From Actinostola sp. cb2023 (lineage: Eukaryota > Cnidaria > Anthozoa > Actiniaria > Actinostolidae): DNA of 64,000 bases. Position numbers and translations under genes: made by a program. Each line of letters opens with the position of its first letter. The stretch's first letter is position 1. The notes beneath the pieces were generated by a model. That model made no database searches and was not told where the DNA came from. It worked only from the letters and a program-made list of their open reading frames with translations. The DNA lies in the NCBI GenBank assembly GCA_033675265.1, contig JAUJYZ010000510.1:1-64000 (forward strand), written 5' to 3'. Shown piece after piece: positions 29,750 to 64,000 of this stretch.

Positions 29750-32052
29750 ATCCTGTAATATCGCTGAAGCACAGGTAGCCCAACAATGTTGGGAGCATTT
29801 ACGTGCACACCCAGTTGGTTGTTGTGGAGACAACAAGTCCCAATGATTTCTTTTGTTTTGTGATCGTTGAAGCACAGGCAACCCAACAATGCTGGGAGCA
29901 TTTACATGCACACCCAGTTGGTTGTTGTGGAGACAACAAGTCCCAATGAATTTACTTTTGTTTTGTGATCGTTGAAGCACAGGTAGCCCAACAATGTTGG
30001 GAGCATTTACATGCACACCCAGTTGGTTGTTGTGGAGACAACAAGTCCCAATGATTTCTTTTGTTTTGTGATCGTTGAAGCACAGGCAGCCCAACAATGC
30101 TGGGAGCATTTACATGCACACCCAGTTGGTTGTTGTGGAGACAACAAGTCCCAATGATTACTTTTGTTTTGTGATCGTTGAAGCACAGGTAGCCCAACAA
30201 TGCTGGGAGCATTTACATGCACACCCAGTTGGTTGTTGTGGAGACAACAAGTCCCAATGATTTCGTTTGTTTTGTGATCGTTGAAGCACAGGTAGCCCAA
30301 CAATGTTGGGAGCATTTACATGCACACCCAGTTGGTTGTTGTGGAGACAACAAGTCCCAATGATTTCTTTTGTTTTGTGATCGTTGAAGCACAGGTAGCC
30401 CAACAATGTTGGGAGCATTTACATGCACACCCAGTTGGTTGTTGTGGAGACAACAAGTCCCAATGATACTTTTGTTTTGTGATCGTTGAAGCACAGGTAG
30501 CCCAACAATGTTGGGAGCATTTACGTGCACACCCAGTTGGTTGTTGTGGAGACAACAAGTCCCAATGATTTCTTTTGTTTTGTGATCGTTGAAGCACAGG
30601 TAGCCCAACAATGTTGGGAGTATTTACGTGCACAACCTGTTGGTTGTTGTGGAGACAACAAGTCCCAATGATTTCTTTTGTTTTGTGATCGTTGAAGCAC
30701 AGGTAGCCCAACAATGTTGGGAGCATTTACGTGCACACCCAGTTGGTTGTTGTGGAGACAACAAGTCCCAATGATTTCTTTTGCTTTGTGATCGCTGAAG
30801 CACAGGCAGCCCAACAATGCTGGGAGCATTTACATGCACACCCAGTTGGTTGTTGTGGAGACAACAAGTCCCAATGATTTCTTTTGCTTTGTGATCGTTG
30901 AAGCACAGGTAGCCCAACAATGTTGGGAGCATTTACATGCACACCCAGTTGGTTGTTGTGGAGACAACAAGTCCCAATGAATACTTTTGTTTTGTGATCG
31001 TTGAAGCACAGGTAGCCCAACAATGTTGGGAGCATTTACGTGCACACCCAGTTGGTTGTTGTGGAGACAACAAGTCCCAATGATTTCTTTTGTTTTGTGA
31101 TCGCTGAAGCACAGGTAGCCCAACAATGTTGGGAGCATTTACGTGCACACCCAGTTGGTTGTTGTGGAGACAACAAGTCCCAATGATTTCTTTTGCTTTG
31201 TGATGATCGTTGAAGCACAGGTAGCCCAACAATGTTGGGAGCATTTACGTGCACACCCAGTTGGTTGTTGTGGAGACAACAAGTCCCAATGATTTCTTTT
31301 GCTTTGTGATCGCTGAAGCACAGGTAGCCCAACAATGTTGGGAGCATTTACGTGCACAACCTGTTGGTTGTTGTGGAGACAACAAGTCCCAATGATTTCT
31401 TTTGCTTTGTGATCGCTGAAGCACAGGTAGCCCAACATTGGGAGCATTTTCATGCACACCCAGTTGGTTGTTGTGGAGACAACAAGTCCCAATGATTTCT
31501 TTTGTTTTGTGATCGCTGAATCACAGGTAGCCCAACAATGCTGGGGATTTACATGCACACCCAGTTGGTTGTTGTGGAGACAACAAGTCCCAATGATTTC
31601 TTTTGTTTTGTGATCGTTGAAGCACAGGTAGCCCAACAATGTTGGGAGCATTTTCATGCACACCCAGTTGGTTGTTGTGGAGACAACAAGTCCCAATGAT
31701 TTCTTTTGTTTTGTGATCGTTGAAGCACAGGTAGCCCAACAATGTTGGGAGCATTTACGTGCACACCCAGTTGGTTGTTGTGGAGACAACAAGTCCCAAT
31801 GATTTCTTTTGCTTTGTGATCGTTGAAGCACAGGTAGCCCAACAATGTTGGGAGCATTTTCATGCACACCCAGTTGGTTGTTGTGGAGACAACAAGTCCC
31901 AATGATTTCTTTTGTTTTGTGATCGCTGAAGCACAGGTAGCCCAACATGTACAATGTTGAGAGCATTTACGTGCACACCCAGTTGGTTGTTGTGGAGACA
32001 ACAAGTCCCAATGATTTCTTTTGTTTTGTGATCGTTGAAGCACAGGTAGCCC
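29750..32052. repeat. 103-bp minisatellite, about 22 copies
   Basis: Each unit contains AGCCCAACAATGTTGGGAGC, a palindromic CCAACAATGTTGG core, and TTGTTGTGGAGACAACAA, which can also fold back. Copies differ mainly by single substitutions: TTTACGTGCAC versus TTTACATGCAC, GATCGTTG versus GATCGCTG, TTGTTTT versus TTGCTTT. A few carry small indels, as near 31,205, 31,435 and 31,545. Because 103 is not a multiple of three, the minus strand shows overlapping frames of 309 nt (three units); these are artefacts, not genes. Degraded unit-like sequence and further CAACAATGTTG motifs continue to about 32,290. Confidence 0.93.
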
Positions 32053-32327
32053 ATCAGATCTGTTTGCACACCATGTTGCGTGTTGTTGGGCCAACAAATT
32101 CCAGCATTTCTTTTGTTGAGTGATTGTTGCTGCATAGGTAGCCCAACAATGTTAGATCTATTTGTCGCAGGGCTCCTTTTGATATCAGACGCTACTAGCC
32201 ACTGACTGAACTACCCTGTTGTTTTATTTGATTTGATCTATGCGCACTGCCACAAACAACTGCCAACAATGTTGGGTGTTGTTGGCCGGGGTTGGTTGGT
32301 TGCATGAATGGATAATTTTAAGTCTTT

Positions 32328-33003
32328 GAATGGATGGATGGATGGATGGATGGATGGATGGATGGATGGATGGATGGATGGATGGATGGATGGATGGATG
32401 GATGGATGGATGGATGGATGGATGGATGGATGGATGGATGGATGGATGGATGGATGGATGGATGGATGGATGGATGGATGGATGGATGGATGGATGGATG
32501 GATGGATGGATGGATGGATGGATGGATGGATGGATGGATGGATGGATGGATAATGGATGGATGGATGGATGGATGGATGGATGGATGGGATGGATGGATG
32601 GATGGATGGATGGATGGATGGATGGATGGATGGATGGATGGATGGATGGATGGATGGATGGATGGATGGATGGATGGATGGATGGATGGATGGATGGATG
32701 GATGGATGGATGGATGGATGGATGGATGGATGGATGGATGGATGGATGGATGGATGGATGGATGGATGGATGGATGGATGGATGGATAATGGATGATGAT
32801 GGATGGATGATGAATGGATGGATGGATGGATAGATGGATGGATAATGGATGGATGGATAATGGATGGATGGATAATGGATGGATGGATAATGCACGATGG
32901 ATGGATAATGGATGGATGGATAATGGATGGATGGATGGATGGATGGATGGATGGATGGATGGATGGATGGATGGATGGATGGATGGATGGATAGACGGAT
33001 GGA
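32328..33003. repeat. GGAT/ATCC tetranucleotide microsatellite
   Basis: A near-perfect GGAT run of about 460 bp is followed by an interrupted part from about 32,786 with GGATAAT and GATGATG variants, then a second pure run from about 32,924. Open frames on both strands (repeating MDGW on plus, HPSI on minus) result from a 4-bp unit that has no stop codon in any register. Confidence 0.97.
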
Positions 33004-33598
33004 TCAACGCCATTGATTAAATGCAGGTGATAAAACGACGATTCTTCGCGCAACGTTGCGTGGAAAGTTAACACAGTGCAACGTCGAGCGCTGGACGATT
33101 CTTCGTTGTTGCAAAAATGTTGCCGGTTTTTGAATGGTGTCTGCGCTGATAATCATGAAGCGCTCGATGCTACGACAACGTTGTAAAAAGTCGTCCGGTG
33201 TAAAGTTCAATCAACGATGAACATAGAACTTATACTGTCGTTTTCGTATGACACCAATTGATTCTTTGGTAAGGAGACTCCTACACAAGATCCGGCGTAT
33301 GTCAGGTTCGGACCCTTTGAGAGACTACATATCCAACACTTCATAAACGTATATTAGTATGACACCCCTATAGTTGGTACTATTACACTATCTTATAATT
33401 TATGATACTTAGTATTTCCTCTAAGAACTAAATAACACCTGATGGTAAAGGAGTCGCCGCCGATTATACATCGACAGCTAATCCAACAAAGCTGGTTGAG
33501 TCCAATAATATTCCTAGACGTTCGCCATAAATAAGTCGCTATCTTTATACAACTGAACCAACAAAACAATCATCAATTCCTTTCTACCATTTCATTCT
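33004..33598. other. Upstream region of the main gene
   Basis: This 595-bp stretch separates the microsatellite from the first ATG of the main gene. It has several AACGTT/CAACGTTG palindromes (33,050-33,180) and a repeated ACGATTCTTCG. A CATAAATAAG TATA-like sequence lies near 33,526, about 70 bp before the ATG, and CTTTATA lies near 33,543. These could be core promoter elements, but no transcription start can be fixed from sequence alone. Confidence 0.35.
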
Positions 33599-60625
<27,027 letters not shown>

Positions 60626-60832
60626 GGTAGGTAGGAAAACTGCGGCCTAGTTCCAGGCTTTCACCGACAAGGGAGATTCTGATGACGTCACCGGAAATAA
60701 GACCTGGGACTAGGCTCGGAAAACTGGAGTAAAATAATGTCAAGGCAGAGATACAGATGTGCCTAAGTATGTATGGTGACAATATGAAGGACGGACACGC
60801 TGGGAAGTGTGACGTGTGGAGGATTTTGTGAA

Positions 60833-60838
60833 ATTAAA
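60833..60838 (+). promoter_or_regulatory. Possible polyadenylation signal ATTAAA of the main gene
   Basis: ATTAAA lies about 208 bp after the stop codon. An AATAAA also occurs further on inside the next repeat element (GGAATAAACAC near 60,935). Neither can be confirmed without cDNA. Confidence 0.3.
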
Positions 60839-60890
60839 GAGCATGCGAAAGTTTCAAGTTAGAGAAGAACGCGACTGAGAATAATAACTA

Positions 60891-61182
60891 AGGGTGCGTT
60901 CGATTGACTCTATTCCAGAATAGGAATACACGGAATAAACACTTGGATGGTTGTAACTAAGGGTGCGTTCGATTGACTCTATTCCAGAATAGGAATACAC
61001 GGAATAAACACTTGAATGCTTTTATTTCAGCACATTTAAAATTCCAAACTGTTCCTTGTAACTTTATTATGATACAACAAGGAATCGTTTTATTTTACAG
61101 TGGACAGTAGCTGCGTGACAGCGATTTAGGGATGTTATTTTGTCTATTCCTATTCTGGAATAAGGTCAATCAAACGCACCCT
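60891..61182. mobile_element. MITE with AGGGTGCGTT ends and a duplicated left end
   Basis: The left end AGGGTGCGTTCGATTGACTC is inverted at the right (GTCAATCAAACGCACCCT). The first 69 bp, through CACGGAATAAACACTTG, are repeated in tandem from 60,960, so the element has two left ends. It lies between the two genes. Confidence 0.85.
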
Positions 61183-62585
<1,403 letters not shown>

Positions 62586-62594
62586 AAACTAATC

Positions 62595-62700
62595 TGACTC
62601 ATCAGCTATTATGATTGATTGACTCATCAGCCATTATGATTGATTGACTCATCAGCCATTATGATTGTCACCGGACTCATCAGCCATTATCATTGTCACC
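62595..62700 (+). promoter_or_regulatory. 25-bp tandem repeat carrying three TGACTCA (AP-1) sites
   Basis: About four units of GACTCATCAGCCATTATGAT with a GATT or GTCACC end. Exact TGACTCA occurs at 62,595, 62,620 and 62,645; the fourth unit has GGACTCA. TGACTCA is the consensus for AP-1 (Fos/Jun-type bZIP) factors. The cluster is about 230-340 bp upstream of the next ATG (62,931), a promoter-proximal position. Function is inferred from position and motif only. Confidence 0.5.
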
Positions 62701-62930
62701 ATTCAACCATCTGTTGTATTGTTTCACACCCTATTGGTTGTCGAGCATCAAATACATATTTAGCAGAGTATTACAGTAAAACCACAAAACAGATACCTCA
62801 TTAGTTATTTATATCTTCCAGTTACGTAGAACTAAAAATACTCTCAAAGTATCTATACATATACAGACCCGTTATTCCACACTCTGACAGTATCCGACGA
62901 CTACATATCTACTTTAAAACGGTACTCAGA

Positions 62931-62997
62931 ATGAACAACGGTTACTGGATCACTGTCGGTCTGTTGGTGGTTTATGGAGAACTTCGCATCTACAGAG
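62931..62997 (+). CDS. CUB-domain gene exon 1: signal peptide
   Basis: ATG at 62,931 starts MNNGYWITVGLLVVYGELR, a short signal-peptide-like sequence. The donor is TACAGAG|gtacga in phase 1. The ATG was chosen because it is the only in-frame start before a splice donor whose phase fits the next exon. Upstream, TATACATATAC at about 62,855 could be a TATA-type element. Confidence 0.65.
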
Positions 62998-63600
62998 GTA
63001 CGAGAATATGTAAAACTCATCTAAAATAAAACTAAGGGGTGATTCGCTAAATATACACAAGCTAGACGTGATATATGTTGGTGGTAAGCTGTAATGTGTT
63101 TCCTTTTGCTAGGGCTTTGATTTTCGGATATTAGAATCAAACCTAAGCGATGCCACTCGATGATCAGTTGACGGATAGTCGATATGTATAAGCCTCGTAA
63201 TCCTTATCTAACCACGAAGTAAAAGCGATAGAGTGTTAAAACTAGTCTATAACATTACTATGAGATCAAATAGCCTACAGACAACACTTTGGTTTTGCAT
63301 TTGGAATACGAGTAAGAATTGAACAATCCTTGCATCCAAATCTATGGAACAGGACATCCATATTCTCAGGACACGGACAACTCAAGACGAAGCAAGAGGC
63401 GTGTTTACGTTTTCATGCACCGGCCTTTATACGAACTCACAGATTCTTTGATTTCTTTCTTTTCAATCCGAACTTTTATCAGTAACCAGTACCTAAATGT
63501 TTTTCTAAGAAAAACGAGGACTAAATTGATTGATTAAATTTAAAATCTTTAATTGATTTTCAGTTTACAAACTTAACTAATAATTTTGTTTTGATCCCAG

Positions 63601-63758
63601 TCTCTGCAGCCTCTTCGTGTATGAATAAGATTACGTCATGGCAAGGTACATTTCGGTCTCCTGGCTACAAATCAGGCTACCCCGCAGACATCGATTGCTA
63701 TTGGTTGATTTCAGTAGACCAAGGAAACATCATCGAAATAGAGTTTGAAGATTTCTCG
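63601..63758 (+). CDS. CUB-domain gene exon 2: first half of a CUB domain (gene continues beyond window)
   Basis: The acceptor TTTTGTTTTGATCCCAG joins in phase 1 with exon 1. The protein SSCMNKITSWQGTFRSPGYK, then GYPADIDCYWLISV and NIIEIEFEDFS, contains the first two Cys, the GxFxSPxYPxxYPxxxxCxWxI pattern and the xIxLxFxxF strand of a CUB domain. The strong donor TTCTCG|gtaaga in phase 0 splits the domain; the second half must lie beyond 64,000. CUB domains are extracellular binding modules of developmental and matrix proteins. What else the protein contains is unknown. Confidence 0.87.
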
Positions 63759-64000
63759 GTAAGATGTAATGACAAAATCGGAGCTTTCTTATTGATATCT
63801 TCTTTTTCAGATCGAAAAATTTCAAGTATTTAAAAATCGGGCGATATAATACGGTTTCCTTTGCCAAAGTTGATCTTCATGATATATTTTCACCTTTTCT
63901 TCAATTGAAAACTCAACTTAGACATAACTGAAATCCGGGTAGATTTGAGCGTGCATCAAAAAGAAGATATTCCAGGAATCCACAAATTAAAGTTGGGATA
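63759..64000 (+). other. Start of intron 2 of the CUB gene
   Basis: AT-rich sequence after the donor at 63,759, with stop codons in all plus-strand frames. It continues past the window edge. Confidence 0.6.

Noticed and set aside
29750..32052. The regular arrays as CRISPR
   Set aside because: Units are tandem and contiguous without unique spacers, and the context is eukaryotic.
29711..32135. Many overlapping minus-strand frames of 70-275 codons
   Set aside because: They follow the 103-bp repeat period exactly (309 nt = three units) and exist only because the unit has few stops on that strand.
32224..33074. Long frames on both strands coding repeated MDGW or HPSI
   Set aside because: Pure consequence of the GGAT/ATCC microsatellite; open in all registers on both strands.

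Overview
The window looks like nuclear DNA of an anthozoan cnidarian, most likely a stony coral or a close relative. This is an inference. It rests on AT-rich DNA with ordinary CpG frequency, compact GT-AG introns, many short inverted-repeat (MITE-like) elements, a tRNA-derived SINE, and genes built from shuffled extracellular modules. There are no bacterial operons, RNA genes or CRISPR arrays.

Layout. Positions 1 to about 29,700 contain no gene I can support and few repeats; the main exception is an 880-bp inverted-repeat element at 24,977-25,858. Positions 29,750-33,003 hold a 103-bp minisatellite followed by a GGAT/ATCC microsatellite. A large plus-strand gene runs from 33,599 to 60,625. 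Short intergenic repeats and a GACA/CAGA microsatellite follow at 60,891-62,585. The first two exons of a second plus-strand gene, a secreted CUB-domain protein, lie at 62,931-63,758, and that gene continues past the right edge.

Main gene. I read 19 exons giving a secreted protein of about 1,198 residues. In order it has: a signal peptide, a Gla-like domain, a candidate aromatic microexon, an unrecognised Cys module, a sushi domain, a GCC2/GCC3 Cys-rich repeat, a thrombospondin-type-1-like module, a second sushi-like domain, two HYR domains, a third sushi-like domain, a Lys/Glu-rich three-exon linker, three GCC2/GCC3 repeats, and a C-terminal beta-sandwich-like domain with the signature SGGWGHINFDD. 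The stretch sushi-HYR-HYR-sushi-linker-GCC2x3 matches the order in the middle of SVEP1/polydom. The Gla start and the C-terminal domain do not belong to vertebrate SVEP1. From exon 4 to the stop all junctions keep frame. Exon 2 (phase 0) and exon 4 (needs phase 1) do not join directly; a 40-nt candidate exon at 37,886-37,925 repairs the frame.

Repeats. Most of the larger introns carry their own tandem repeat: 37-, 9- and 55-bp units, CCTT, a roughly 42-bp unit, CAGT, CATT, poly-C, a 46-bp unit and a 114-bp unit. MITEs, one of them nested with a visible empty site elsewhere in the window, fill much of the rest. Long open frames inside these arrays are repeat artefacts and are not annotated as genes.

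Both genes encode secreted, Cys-rich modular proteins, so extracellular matrix, adhesion or humoral recognition roles are plausible. Nothing in the sequence fixes the function.
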